Shown: positions 47,401 to 59,562, counted from the stretch's first letter. The stretch is DNA of 64,000 nt from Hyposmocoma kahamanoa (GCF_003589595.1 NW_020654810.1:11174418-11238417); one strand, 5' to 3'. The notes: a model not told the origin generated them from the sequence alone. Made by a program: numbers and translations.

Positions 47401-48339
47401 AGTTTCTGAAACTTTATTTTTTCCGAAGCAAGTTATTCCAGGTCACGACAAAATATGTCGTCAGTTGATTGACATAAAATATAATAAATCGTGCAGCGCC
47501 TGTCATAAGAGCCACAGTTACTGTCAACTAATTTATGATTACTGAGAACAACAAAACATAATTCGCCTACGTACAAGTATATTCTAATAGAAACAGATAT
47601 GAATAATAAACAGGCGCATGTACTTTGCAATAACATCACAGAAAAAAACGCCAACTCAAGTTTCAACATTATAATTGTCAGTAATCTAATAATATAAATA
47701 AATAAAACCTACTATTAAAATATACACCTTAAATTATCATAAAACAAAGTTTCAAGTAATTTCCAATTATATCAAACATTTGACATTATATTTTCTTGTC
47801 GTATTGAATATCACTTTCTTGCGCATATTATAAAATCATCTTAGTAAATAACATGACATGAAACAGGCTGACTTGCATATTGACCGCAGAACTACTAATT
47901 TAATCCTACCATTACGAGATAATGCCCGCATACGCCGACAAGCTAGGCGCAAGATTGTCTGCATAATCATTAAACAAGCCGACGGCGTGCTATGAAACTG
48001 GCTGGAACAGAGGGCCTTATACTTGATGATTGGTTAAATCTCGCTCGGAGTCTATTCCGCATTCCTTCAGCAAGTGGCTAAACGCCTACACCTCCGTTTA
48101 GTAGGTAAACCATAGTAATAAGGCTTTCGTAATACCGGCTCATTTTCTTAAGACAAAGAAAAGGTATCATATTTTAAGGTTCAAATTATATTATATTTAA
48201 TCAACATTTGGCCTTTTTAAGAACAAAGGCATAGATTAAATTTGTGATATCGAATGTCCACGTTTTATATTTCTACGAACATTGTTTTAAGGTTTGAATG
48301 GTAAAATATATATAAAAAAGAATTCTTATCGAGTTCTTT

Positions 48340-48545
48340 GATTTCCGCGATTGCTACACTTAATTATTGTTGTAGCTATAGTTCAGAATAAGATGGTTTG
48401 TATTCATATTAGACATAACTGTTTGATGACTAAATACTCTCACCGTGATGATGACAACTGTAAAGAGCCCGATACTTTAGTTTGTTCGAAAAATCAAATA
48501 TACGCGATTTTAGATCCGGAAAAATAATTTTTCCAAAATAATGCC
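48340..48545. repeat. Relative of the 31610-32190 inverted-repeat element
   Basis: Begins 'ttctttgatttccgcgattg' and ends 'aaatatacgcgattttagat' with 'ccggaaaaataatttttcc', the same end sequences as at 31621 and 32150. The internal part differs and is shorter. Confidence 0.55.
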
Positions 48546-48654
48546 TTATTATTAACATTTTTTTTTTCAATGATTATCTTTTGGACTGATACAAATTATA
48601 GATAGATAAGTATATGGTAAGTCTATTCTAGCTGCTTGATGTTTATGTAACTGG

Positions 48655-48960
48655 CATTGAACAAAGCTGTAATAATCTCAGTACAGAGTACTAAAAAACT
48701 GACCTTCAGAGTTCGTCGAATTACGTTTTGCCAAGCTTTATTGAAATCGGCTACCGGAAAATGCGCGAAACCGGATTCATCATCTAGTTTTCCACTCTTA
48801 GAGGTGAACTATTTTCTTCAAATTTACTGGAACCACTTTCTCGAACAAAAAAGGAATCATCAAAATCGGTTCACAAGTTTATTTATAAAGTTATCGCGTA
48901 ACATCAATAAAAAACGTACCGTCGAATTGAGAACCTCCTTTTCTTAAAGTCGGTTAAAAT
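48655..48960 (+). repeat. Interspersed repeat ending in AAGTCGGTTAAAA (second copy)
   Basis: Ends 'gaattgagaacctccttttc' then 'ttaaagtcggttaaaat', shared with 31540-31556. The phrases 'ggaatcatcaaaatcggttc' and 'gttatcgcgtaacatcaata' are typical of the family. The 96-codon frame through it is not conserved. Confidence 0.65.
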
Positions 48961-49369
48961 TGGCTTGATAGACTTGGCTAGAAAAGATACAAATATTAAT
49001 AACTTAATGTTTTTAGCGTTTCTCCAACTTTTTTCAATAGAGCAATATTCAAATTAAACATTTGCGTATTTTGTTTTTTGTTTTGGTAACATGAAATAAG
49101 TTGCAACAAAAATAAATTAAATTTTTATTAGTAAATACCTTGTAACGGAGGAAGCAAATGAATAATTACAGAGAGAACAGGAACTCCAATTCAAAGCAGG
49201 ATAAGGATAATTATATCGGTTAATTGTAATCAACGATTAGTACTGTAGTACTAATTCTTCAATTATTTGCTACTTTGTGTGGAATTTTATCCGTAAAGTA
49301 AAAGAATAGGTCAACAAATAAGGAACAATAAATAAGCTGCTATAGATATCTGTTTACAACCACTGCTAT

Positions 49370-49620
49370 AGCAGTAGAGCTCCTTGTGAAAGAGTTTGTC
49401 CAGGGTAGTGCTGCCACCTTACGCATTTCTGCCGCCAAGCAGTATTACTGTGTTCCGATTTTGAAGTGTAAGGGTGCTGGTGGAATTATAGGCACATGGA
49501 ACTTGTCAACTTATGTCTCAGGGTGACGGGCGCAGTGGTAGTGCCCCTCAGAGCTTTCAGTCCTCAGGTCTTTGTAATTTAAAACTCTAAGTGGCACTGT
49601 AACTGTTCTGGACAGTTTAG
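49370..49620 (+). repeat. Family L repeat, used as reference copy
   Basis: 'agtagagctccttgtgaaag', 'ctgccaccttacgcatttct', 'gccgccaagcagta', 'ctcagggtgacgggcgcagt' and 'aagtggcactgtaactgttc'. The copy breaks off before the usual 'cgtcactt' tail. Dispersed non-coding repeat, not tRNA-like, with no open frame. Confidence 0.85.
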
Positions 49621-52370
49621 TTTAGTTTACATCTTTTTTTTAGTTTTTTTTTTAGTTTAGTTACTTAATGTTATAGAAAAAAATACTGTGTATTGCTATT
49701 TTGTTACATACGGCAAAGAGGCGTGATTAATTTCATTTTTCCGTTTATTAATATTTACATTATATGTAGACAAGGTTATTTGTAAAATGCTAACAAAATC
49801 TCAGAACTATATTACTAACATCATAAACGACAAATTTGTTCCATGACTTTTTGCAAAACGTAATTGCCAAAGACATAAAATGTGTATGTGACAGCACTAG
49901 TTTCGCTCATCTCTCCAAAACGTGTTAGGCTAAATGTTATATTTACAAAATAAATAATTATCGTTTTTATATTTAAATTATACAAATAGTGACATAAACA
50001 TAATCAATTTACCAAAAGTAAACAATCAAGTTTTTGTTGTTCTACTTGTTGTATTTGGTAGTAAGGACGACTCCCACCTCCGATCCTGAGTTTTGAATCG
50101 GACTAGTATTTACGATAGCGCTTACTTTTGTTATCACCATTAAGAGCGATCTATTTAAATATTGTTATTTTTGTACGAAAGTAATTTACAAATAACCCCA
50201 TAAATTAATTTATGCACAAAGATAATTTAATTAATTATTACTTTAAGTGCCTGCTTTCAAAATTACTCGATACGGAAACAACTTCGATAAACGACAATAA
50301 ACGACATTGAAATATATTTCCTATATCTATTGCGCGGTTTTTTTTTTAACTCCATATTACCTGCGTACGGACCCATCATGACCATGGCCAACTATGGCAA
50401 TGATCACAATGGATGTGATGTCATCTTTTGTAACTTTATTGTCCGCCCGTACTTGCTAGTGTATGGTAAATGAAATCACGTATAAAATTACTCTAATGAC
50501 TCAAAGATTTTCGATAACCATAATTAAATAGTTCATAGGTTCATTTTCATCGCCTATCCTTTTTTTGTAATCAATTTCCTTAAATACAGGCCACAACAGG
50601 TTCAAAACATTTGAAATCGCCATAAAAAACGATATTGTAATTTATTATAAAACTGTTTTAAGGAGTTCTTACGTAAATAGTCTTGTTTTTTTTGTTAACA
50701 CTGATACACTGTTGCACTAAACAGTTGTAGTAATCTATTAAATCCGCTGACCGACGGAGAAAATGATAATCGCAAGATAAATTTGTAGGTAATTCAGTTT
50801 AAAAAATTGTACAATGAAATAATGATTATATTCCATTCAGCGTTTCCGGATAACTTGTTTCCGCTGATTGATTTTGTATAAGGTGATTTAAAGCATCTAT
50901 CGTATAAATATACGAATAAGCAACTGAGTTAGTTCCTTTACCTATTTTCTCCCATTAAATATCGTAAAAATTCAAAAATCGCGATTTCACGATTTAATAC
51001 AGAACGAATTTATAAATGAGCCATTAAAAATCCTCATAATCGAGAAGAAAGGTGTACAACCGCGTAGCAATCTATTATAGTAACAATTTAATGATCTAGT
51101 TCACCAAAGTCACGCCGAACAATTGAGGCCACTTTGTGTGAACATCAGTCTCTATTCATGTCTGTTTTAACGCCCCGCTTTATATATTTTAATAGTCAGT
51201 CTTATTAAAATGAGTATAATTATAGCGAATATATGTTCCATAAACAATTTATTATCAAAAGTCAGTATTTATTCATTATTATACAGTATCCTACTATTAA
51301 CAAGAATTGTGTAGTGCAAAATGTACGAGAAATCAAGATTTTGTTTCCGTTGTAACACTTTATGTTCCGTTTCATTTAATTTATAAATTATTTACAGTTT
51401 CACAAATGATGTGGCCTGTAAATAAACACAAACGTATTACATCTCTAAATGTTACTCACTAAAGGCGGGAGGTTATTAGTAATTAATTTTATTGTCATTG
51501 TTTTCTAAATTGTTATTCTGTTTTGTTGGATCGACTACCTATACTTACGTAGTTCTTCCCAATACACTATCTATGACCTCTTATTGCATCTATTTTGGAC
51601 ATTCTTCAAGTTCACAGGCGAAGATACTTACCTGAAACAAAAATACAAAATATTAATATAAAACTTCCGCAAATTTTCTGTGAGTCGAATGAACCTAGGG
51701 ATTCATATTTAGTAAGATTGCTATGAAACAGACAGTCGTTGTTTGCCCACACGTCCAAGTTTTCCTCCAAACAATGTTTCATGTTACAAAACATACTAGG
51801 AACGTTTACCTTGCTACATAAACTCTACATTGAACACTGAAAATCATGTACCGCAACATTCTTCCCTATTCCTTACATTATGTAGAAGAATATATCACAG
51901 ATAATATGCCTATTTTAGAAAGGTCCTTTATAAATTAAATTGTTAGTTTGGCCTAGAAAAACCATATATAAAGGTATTCTCGTGATGGTATCAAATCGAT
52001 GCTCGTGGTGGAATGCCATTGTTTCGAACGACACGGGCATTTTGAATACGACGTGACCGCAAGGTACTTTCTACCAGTAGTAGTTACTGCAATAACACAT
52101 TATTGGTCACTTGCGCGTATTCCAATTGAAATATCAGATCAATTTGTCTGTAATGTAGACAAGTTTCGACAAACGGGTTCGTCAGGTCACAAACGCGCTT
52201 TGGAATCTTATCAACACGGCGAGCAAATACGTACGGTCTCTGTTTTAGCTGATACCTCTGTCGCATTGTGCTGCTTGACTAGATAAACAAAATGTCCAAA
52301 ATAAATCACTCCAACATGGGTTATGCACTAGATAACCGCACAGAACGATATAGAAGCATTGACAATTCCA
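49621..52370. other. AT-rich non-coding DNA
   Basis: No gene or recognisable repeat. Confidence 0.4.
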
Positions 52371-52379
52371 TGAACCGCG

Positions 52380-52745
52380 AGTCCTACCAACGCGCACCGC
52401 AAGTCCGCCACCGAAACGATAACTGGACGTTCGCTTTGGAAAATGAGTAATTGTCCCGTAAAAGTGTTTAATAGCACTACAATTACGAAGCGAGGACGTA
52501 ATTAAGCATTACGCAGAACGTGTGTCAGTTTGTCGGTTGGGTGCGCGACTGCGCGGCAAGCGACGGCGGCGCGGGCGCCGGGCGCGACGAGGCGCCTCGC
52601 GGCTGCAGTCTGCCTCATGGAACCCGCGCTCACCAACATTAGCATCTCGTTCATGTCATGCGAGACAGCCGCCTGCGATGTGCGATCAATTTATGCAAAT
52701 TCTCGGTAGGGTACAGCCGGTGCATATAATTGATTGACTCGCCCC
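52380..52745. promoter_or_regulatory. CpG-rich island, candidate promoter / first exon
   Basis: This is the most CpG-dense unique sequence in the window, peaking at 52540-52615, and it is not a repeat seen elsewhere here. On the minus strand an in-frame stop is followed by ATG AAC GAG ATG CTA ATG TTG and then GTGAGC, a good splice donor. The resulting MNEMLML could join in phase 0 to the cytochrome b561 exon if the acceptor before 12181 is used. On the plus strand an arthropod initiator-like TCAGTT (52525-52530) precedes a short frame beginning MEPALTNISIS. Both readings are unproven and exclude neither each other nor a role as plain regulatory DNA. Confidence 0.35.
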
Positions 52746-53462
52746 AACTTGGAACTCTATAGGGCGAAAACAACTTTGTTAGTTTGTCTTCGTCACAATT
52801 ATTCCGAATACTTAAACTTTGCGTATCACTTTGCATGTAATCAAAGTATAGTCACTCGTTCTACTTTCAGTATTATTCATGTATTATTTTTATCTGGCAC
52901 TTTTTGTTCAACAAGAAAGTAACTCACCCGCGTTTAATTTGAAAGGCATTTGATTCCACGTGCCATGATTTTCGAGGTCTTAGGGACACTTTTGTTGGTT
53001 GCATTGCCTGCTGATTCGCGTCACTCCAGCTAAGAGGATTAATTGTATCAGTAGGCAGGCTGACAGTCGCGGGCGGTGGTGCTGCTCCAGTGAATCTGTT
53101 TAAGAGTTCATGACCTAAATGTTTTCGTTTTCTTTTATTTTTGTGTTAAAATTCAGATCACTGTTTCTAAAACTTTATACCTTTAGTATTGGATTATGTT
53201 ACCAACGAACAACCAACAATTATTTTCAAAAAAAGGCCTTATAAATCATTTTATTGCTTGCATAATTATCCAATGTACCGTAAAGTGCATCATTGACGTA
53301 TGTGCCATAAATAGCAGCTATATCAGCTATTAATAATAGGTGGTTAGGTATTTTATTAGACAATGTAAACACTACGTCATAGTTGAAGATTTTAATTTAG
53401 GCATGACACACAATGCATCATGCGTTTATGGGTAGACAAGTAATGATGAGCAAGTGTGTATA

Positions 53463-54766
53463 CAAGATCTGACCAATAAGTAATGAGACTAAGTCCATAA
53501 AATACGTATATTTAAAAATTAAGGTACATTGATGTGATCCCCTTCAAAGTACTCCCCTCCCGCAACTACACACTGGTTCCAACGTTTCTTCCAGCTTTCG
53601 TAACATTTCTGGAAGGCTTCGACTGGAATGTCCTGGAGTACCCTCGTCACGGCGGTCTGGATGTCAGTTATGGACTCAAAATGCGTTCCTTTCACGGCCA
53701 ATTTTGTTTGGGGGAACAAGAAGAAGTCACAGGGTGACATATCCGGCGAATAGGGCGCTTGCGGCAACAGTGCGATGTTTTTAGAGGTCAAAAACTGCGA
53801 CACACTGAAGGCACGATGGCATGGAGCATTGTCATGATGAAGGATCCACGTTTTGGCAATCTCTGGACGGACTCTAATGACTCGTTTTCGCAGCCGATCG
53901 AGTACTTTCAGGTAGAAATGTTGGTTGACGGTCTGCCCAGGTGGTACAAACTCTTTGTGCACGATTCCTTTGCTGTCAAAGAAGCAAATCATCATCGTTT
54001 TCACTTTTGATTTGCTCATTCTCGCCTTCTTCGGTCTGGCTGCACCAGGAGACAGCCACTGTTGACTTTGCCGTTTTGTTTCGGGATCGTACTGAAAATA
54101 CCAACTTTCATCACCAGTAATTACACGATCGAGAAGAGTTGGATCAGCTTCAACCTGTTCCAGACAATCCTGTGAAATGGACATTCGCTCGTGTTTTTGC
54201 TCCGCCGAAAGGTTCTTCGGTACCATCTTTGCACACAGCTTTATCATGGACAAATCATCAGTTAAAATTTTTCTGACGGTTTCTCGTTTCAAATTAAGTT
54301 CATCAGCCAACATTCGAATGGTTAGCCGCCGATCTTGATGCACGAGAGTGCGCACACGCTGAACATTGTTGTCAGTTCGAGCTTCAACCGGCCTCCCACT
54401 TCGCGGTTCATCCCCGACGCTCTCACGACCATTTTTAAAATCTTTATGCCATCGAAATACCTGAGCACGACTCAGGGCTTCATCACCGAACACTTTGACC
54501 AATTTCCGTAACAGAATCGCCGAGTTTAACGCAAAATTTAATCGCGTACCGCTGTTCAATATTACGTCGTTCCATATTCGTGACACGCCTTACAAACACG
54601 TTGTCGAAAACACAACACAGCTGGAGAACTAACGAACGTACGAAAGTCGCGAGCACATGTATCGATAGAGGAGGGATGGGGGATTAACCGACCGAAGTTT
54701 CAGGTTCGCAGTGTTACCACAAGCGCGGCTAAAAAATCAGTCTCATTACTTATTGGTCAGACCTCG
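53463..54766 (-). mobile_element. Complete mariner element (DD34D), TIR to TIR
   Basis: A 1304-bp element with 28-bp terminal inverted repeats: left CAAGATCTGACCAATAAG and, inverted at the right, CGAGGTCTGACCAATAAG, both continuing TAATGAGACT. There are two mismatches. It is flanked by TA on both sides (53461-53462 and 54767-54768), the mariner target duplication. It contains one transposase reading frame on the minus strand. Size, TIR length and target are all normal for Mariner/Tc1 elements. Confidence 0.95.
53519..54575 (-). pseudogene. mariner transposase, nearly intact, one N-terminal frameshift
   Basis: A 355-codon minus-strand frame (54586-53519) has the mariner helix-turn-helix region (VFRWHKDFKNGRESVGDEPR, then RTLVHQDRRLTIRMLAD). 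Its catalytic domain has D159 (ITGDESW), D252 (HHDNAPCH) and D287 (SPCDFFLF), with exactly 34 residues between the last two: DD34D. The linker motif is MVPKNL where many mariners have WVPHEL. The family's usual start is ATG at 54575-54573, followed by ERRNIEQRYAIKFCVKLGDS, but that frame shifts near 54505 (repeat ACGGAAA) and runs into a stop. The first 27 or so residues of the long frame are therefore out-of-frame. Without repair of the shift, no full-length transposase is made. Confidence 0.9.
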
Positions 54767-54768
54767 TA

Positions 54769-55260
54769 GACCTTTGGAAATAAAGCCGCAATTTAAAAAT
54801 AACTACACTACATCCGTTATATAATTTACTTTTCCAAACAGATTTTATCTAGATCTGACTAACTACACAATAATACAATAACAATTCTTTTTAACTATTA
54901 TTTTCACTTTCAATTGTGGTCGTTATCTGTCTTAGACGATACTTATATTTTGTCCGTGAGTACACTAAACTATGAAAGCTTATTTATAAAATGTTTCAGA
55001 AGCTCTATAAATATAAAAAGAACTTAACTAAAATATACATATTATTTAATACCAATATTTGTCTTTTGCAATACCTTGTCCAGTGAATAAGAAAACAATA
55101 TGCTTAGTTGAACAAGCAAAAAAAAACCCTTATTGCGCGACGTTATCTTTTAATGGTTTGAAAACTTTGTGTCTAGATACTGTACAGAACTCATATCAGA
55201 TAAGATTGATTACCTTGTGTTTTTGGCAGCACCACTGGCCGTAACTGCAAGGCTATTAAC
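54769..55260. other. AT-rich non-coding DNA
   Basis: Nothing recognised. Confidence 0.4.
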
Positions 55261-55263
55261 TCA

Positions 55264-55465
55264 AGCTAGGCTGGTAGCCTAATGATTTCAAATTAATTTG
55301 GTATTTACCATGATCTTTTCGGTGAAGAAAACCATCATGAGGAGACCTGCACGTCGAAGATGGATCACAGCCCTCGGAAAACATGTAAGGTCTTCAACCC
55401 ACACTGGGCCAGAGTGGGGGACTATGCCCTAGAACCTCGCCCTTAGGCGAACACGTTTCACTGCT
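55264..55465 (+). repeat. SINE family B copy, head partly deleted
   Basis: 'ctggtagcctaatgatttca' keeps the start of the tRNA-like head, but the B box is missing. The body follows: 'ttaccatgatcttttcggtg', 'aagaaaaccatcatgagga', 'gacctgcacgtcgaagatgg' and 'gtcttcaacccacactgggc'. Confidence 0.8.
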
Positions 55466-55530
55466 GATTATTTGTGAGACGTATAAATGAGTTGCTGATA
55501 ATGATAATGTCGTTATTGAAGCATTCTTTA

Positions 55531-55745
55531 CTGCCTCCGTGGCCGAACGGTTACCATGTCGGACTGCCACGCAGAGGTCCCAGGTTCGATTCCCGGGCCG
55601 GGAGAAATATTTGTATGGCCTACAATTATTTCTCTCGTGAGTTTGGGTGTAATTTGTGGTTGTCTATATGTGTGTCCATGGCACCCGCGACACAGGGTTT
55701 CCCTAGTGCGGGGCTATGTTGAGTGTGTGCGTGTGTGCGTTATTC
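55531..55745 (+). repeat. SINE family A copy, full length
   Basis: CTGCCTCCGTGGCCGAACGG, B box GGTTCGATTCC, body blocks 'ggagaaatatttgtatggcc', 'ctctcgtgagtttgggtgta' and 'ccatggcacccgcgacac', ending 'tgtgtgcgtgtgtgcgttat'. Both polymerase III boxes are intact. Confidence 0.9.
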
Positions 55746-56735
55746 TTTGACTATATGTGATATCGATGATATTTTTGACTGCGTAACGTACGCAAAAAAT
55801 CAGCAACATTTAATTTTGACTTAACACTACGTATTGTAATTATGTCATCATGTGTCTTGTGATATGACAAAACAGTACCAGTGCCACCCAAACCTTTGTC
55901 ATTATTATTCATTAAAAAATCGATTCAGCCCATCACTAACAAGTACCATAAAAGGTAAACTAAGATTATTACTTACGATACGTGCTGGTAATACTGTTTA
56001 AATTTTAGATGAAGTAGAGAAAATAACCGCATATTACATAAGTAGTCTTTACGAACAAATCACGAGAAAGGTGGCAATGAAAGTGACATCCCAAGCCACA
56101 TAATCTTTGATAAAACCACCTTACACTTTTACGTTACTATTTTTACTCGACTTCGCCAGTTAATTAGTCAATTGTTTAATTTTTACACTAAACAAACCAT
56201 GTGGTAAGTCTTATATTAGGAACACGAAAAACTATTGTTGAAAATGTGTCGTTTTGTCAACCTCCGCGCAAGCCAGTCGTTGCGCATCGGTTTTCGTTTA
56301 GTTACTTACTTTTGATCAGAGTTAAGTAACGTAAGTGATGCTGTGTAAAGTGTCAATAAGACTAGTAGAACAATAGATAGTAAGGGCGTATGTCAAAAAC
56401 TTTCTTCTAGTATATGTACAGATATTACATATATGTACTTTGTAGTGTTTAGTTATTACTTTAATTATTATTACTAAGGGAGATCTCATTTAATATTATT
56501 ATTATTGAGATCGCCCTTAGTTAGTAAACACACTAATTAATGTTCATATCTGTCACTAAAACAGTTTTGTTTTACTCAAAACCCCTGAGTAATCTAAAAT
56601 TGTTTCAAGGTGGGGACAAACCCATTTGTGCAGAAAGAAAAAAATAAGAGTAAAACTTTCTAGAAGCCGTAGAAGGAGTGTAGGTTGCTTTTAAAGGTTT
56701 TACGTTAATTAAAAACAATCTTTATAGTACAATAT
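55746..56735. other. AT-rich non-coding DNA with one hairpin
   Basis: No gene. A 16-bp-arm hairpin lies at 56473-56521. Confidence 0.4.
56473..56521. repeat. Inverted repeat with 16-bp arms
   Basis: ACTAAGGGAGATCTCA (56473-56488) pairs with TGAGATCGCCCTTAGT (56506-56521), one mismatch, with a 17-nt TTA-rich loop. Confidence 0.85.
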
Positions 56736-56744
56736 TATATAGTA

Positions 56745-57005
56745 GCAGTAGACCTCCTTGTGAAAGAGTTCATCCAGAGAAGTAGTGCCATCTTATCTAT
56801 TTCTACCGCCAAGCAGTAATGTGAGCATTACTGTGTTTCGGTTTTGACGGGTAAGGTATTGATGAAAATTACATGAAAGTTGTCAACTTATGTCTCAGGC
56901 TGACAGCTTAAAGCTCTGAGTGGCACTGTAACTGCTATGTTCAGGCGTGGCCCTTAACACTAGGCGCACGACGTGTTCGTCCTGTCACTTGGTGTCATAA
57001 AAAAA
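56745..57005 (+). repeat. Family L repeat, nearly complete
   Basis: 'agtagacctccttgtgaaag', 'accgccaagcagtaatgtga', 'acttatgtctcaggctgaca', 'agtggcactgtaactgctat', then 'cctgtcacttggtgtcataa' and an A-run. Confidence 0.85.
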
Positions 57006-57900
57006 TCAATACAAATTGTAAATACAATTTTTGATGGTAATTATTATCCGCCCACGCGATTCATGCGTCTCTGGAAGCATACCACACCTAGAGGTGCCGG
57101 TGATGATTTTATACCGATTTATCGGATATCGAAGTTATAACAGGTAGAAGAAGTAATACTAATAGCTATTTCGGTAACTACTCTAGCAAACCATAAAGTT
57201 TTTAATGCCTGGGTCTGTCATTTAAAAAAAATAAACAACTTCAACAATACGTCACGACAATCGTGTGTCTTATTGTTTGCGCTGGTGATTTCGGTGTTTA
57301 TTTATTGAAAACATACCGTAAGTCGCGTTTTTTAAGTTTACCCTGAATATAAATGTTTATAAACTATACTTTAAGGAGTAATTTCATGGTAAACATTAGA
57401 ACCACTCAAGCGGAATATTATCATATTTACCCAAGTACACCAAAAATTTCATTAGTGCTTTTTAAGTGCAGGATTTGCGGTGTATTACTGCATTTTATTT
57501 GAGATGTTTTTGTTGTAGTACGGAGGGTATTTATTTAGCAATGCAGAATAATAATTTTTATTTTTAAAAACTTGTATTTAAACTGAATCCTTTTCTAATT
57601 TGCGAAACCAAATAGCCGCCATTTTGCGGTAGGATGAGCGCATCGCGTGAGCGGTTATACTAGTTCATGTACGTAGATAAACTATATAAGTTCTTTGGTT
57701 CAGTAAATCAAAGGAAGTCTCTATTCATTGAGATTTTCGTAATAACCTTACACCAAGAATACAACACAAACACAGCCCTAAACCTAAATTTTAGTACATT
57801 TATTTGAGCGATATCTGTGTGTAATGTTGGTCAATGTAGAATTAGAAAAACGACAGATGATCAGCAACTCTAGGTAAGAAAAACTCTACAGAATCAGCAG
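57006..57900. other. AT-rich non-coding DNA
   Basis: Nothing recognised. Confidence 0.4.
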
Positions 57901-57904
57901 TTTT

Positions 57905-58090
57905 AACCGACATCTTAAAAGTAGGAGGTCAATTCAACTGCGTTTTTTGTGTCTATGTTACGCGATAACTCATATACATCGAATACAAATTTGAGAACTG
58001 ATTTTGATGATTATTTTTTTTTGGAAAAGAGGTACTCCGTAGTGGTCTCATTTAAATTTGAAGAAAGAAAGGTGGCTGGCAAAAGGCTTT
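57905..58090 (-). repeat. Interspersed repeat with AAGTCGGTTAAAA-type end (third copy)
   Basis: 'ttttaaccgacatcttaaaa', then 'ggaggtcaattcaactgcg' and 'gttacgcgataactcatata' are the inverse of the ends at 31540 and 48900-48958. Confidence 0.6.
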
Positions 58091-58784
58091 TTTCATAAAA
58101 ATTTTATAATTATTTTATATATATTTTATATTTTATATACTCGGGCAGTTTGTTGTGTATTATTAATTATTATTGACATTGCGTGTGTGTAAGATTTATG
58201 CAACTGTAACTTTGATGTCAGTACTACGAGATTATCACGACTAAAACAACGTTTTTAACAAAATTGCCTGACATATAGCTAATACGAAGTGTTTTTATGA
58301 ATAGTCAATTTTCTATTTTTATATTACTGCGGCAAATAAGTACCTGTCATAACAATGACTATAAATGTAGTACACCATTTATTACACATACTTATATCAA
58401 CCGTAATTCTAGTTCCCTGTTGAGTGCACCGTGTAGAGCGGTTGCTAATGAAGTCTTCGCATGCACTCTGCCAATTTCCGAAAGTCAATAGATTACCTAT
58501 CTGTCTAGGTATCTTTTGAATTTGGCGATGTACACCTAATTGTAGTACCAAGCTAAAAAACGCAAAAACAATATAATGCTCTAGTTCATGTACCGTTTAA
58601 TCGATTCGCCATTATGCGTGATTTGTAGCAAAACAAATTTAGAAAATAACTTTTAATATTTATAATGGCGTGATATTAAAAGATATAGAGCGAGAGAAGT
58701 GAGACCAGTCCGCTGCAACATGGTGGCCAGCAGATTTTTTTATTTTTTTTTATTAAGAATGTGAGTTGTAATTTGAGCTGCATC

Positions 58785-59075
58785 TCACCTGATGGAAAGT
58801 GATGTTGAGGTCGACGAAAAAGCATGCACATCTAAATAATGCCTATTCACTCTCGCTTTAAAACGGTCCACGTTACAACGTTCAGGGAACAAGTCTACAG
58901 GCAGGAAATTCCACTCCATAGCCGTTCGCTATATTTTTATATAGCGAACGGCTGCGGTGGTGGAAGCGTAATGCTTCGCGCGAATATTTGGAATATCACA
59001 ACATTTGCCAAAAGTCCAAGAGATGTAAAAATTACTCTTTTTAAATTCTACTGCCAATTTTTTTAGTATGTGAAT
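58785..59075. repeat. Unclassified repeat with a strong hairpin
   Basis: 'cacctgatggaaagtgatg', 'acggtccacgttacaacg', 'ggcaggaaattccactccat' and 'ggtggtggaagcgtaatgc' resemble a dispersed lepidopteran repeat, though no second copy is in the window. It contains AGCCGTTCGCTATAT, a four-T loop and the exact inverse (58920-58953). Confidence 0.4.
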
Positions 59076-59114
59076 TAAGTATAGAGGGCTGTTAATGCCC
59101 TTCGGGTGCAGTAT

Positions 59115-59215
59115 ATTAGTAATAGTAATAACACACACTCATGACCCCGCACTACGGAAACCCTATATCGCGGATTCCATGGATACACACATAGATAATC
59201 ACAAATTACAGGCAA
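59115..59215 (-). repeat. SINE family A 3' fragment
   Basis: The plus strand reads 'atgaccccgcactacggaaa', 'ccatggatacacacata' and 'atcacaaattacaggcaacc', the inverse of the family A body. Confidence 0.75.
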
Positions 59216-59373
59216 CCAGTGCGACCATGCGAATTATGTCATCATCAGAAAACGAACAACTTCCATACTTTGAATGATTCGGCAAGCACCAACAGTATCC
59301 TGGAGGACGTTACTCGTTAGGGACAAGCCTGATTTTCCTTTTAATACATGAAAATAGCTCCCGAAAATAGTTA

Positions 59374-59562
59374 ACTGCCTCCGTAGCCGAAGGGTTACCT
59401 GCTGGTCTGCCACGCAGAGGACCCGGGTGCGATTCCCGGGCCGGATATATATTTGTAGGGCCTATATATATCTCTCTTGTGAGTTTGGGTGTAATTTGTG
59501 GTTGTATATATGTATGTCCATGGCACCCGCGATACAGGGTTTCCCTAGTGCGGGGCTATGAA
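59374..59562 (+). repeat. SINE family A copy
   Basis: CTGCCTCCGTAGCCGAAGGG, B-box-like GGTGCGATTCC (one change from consensus), then 'gtgagtttgggtgtaatttg', 'ccatggcacccgcgatac' and 'cctagtgcggggctatga'. Confidence 0.85.

Noticed and set aside
54503..54586. MSRIWNDVIL... as the true N-terminus of the mariner transposase
   Set aside because: The family's usual N-terminal sequence is present in another frame from 54575, so the first residues of the long frame are the result of a frameshift.
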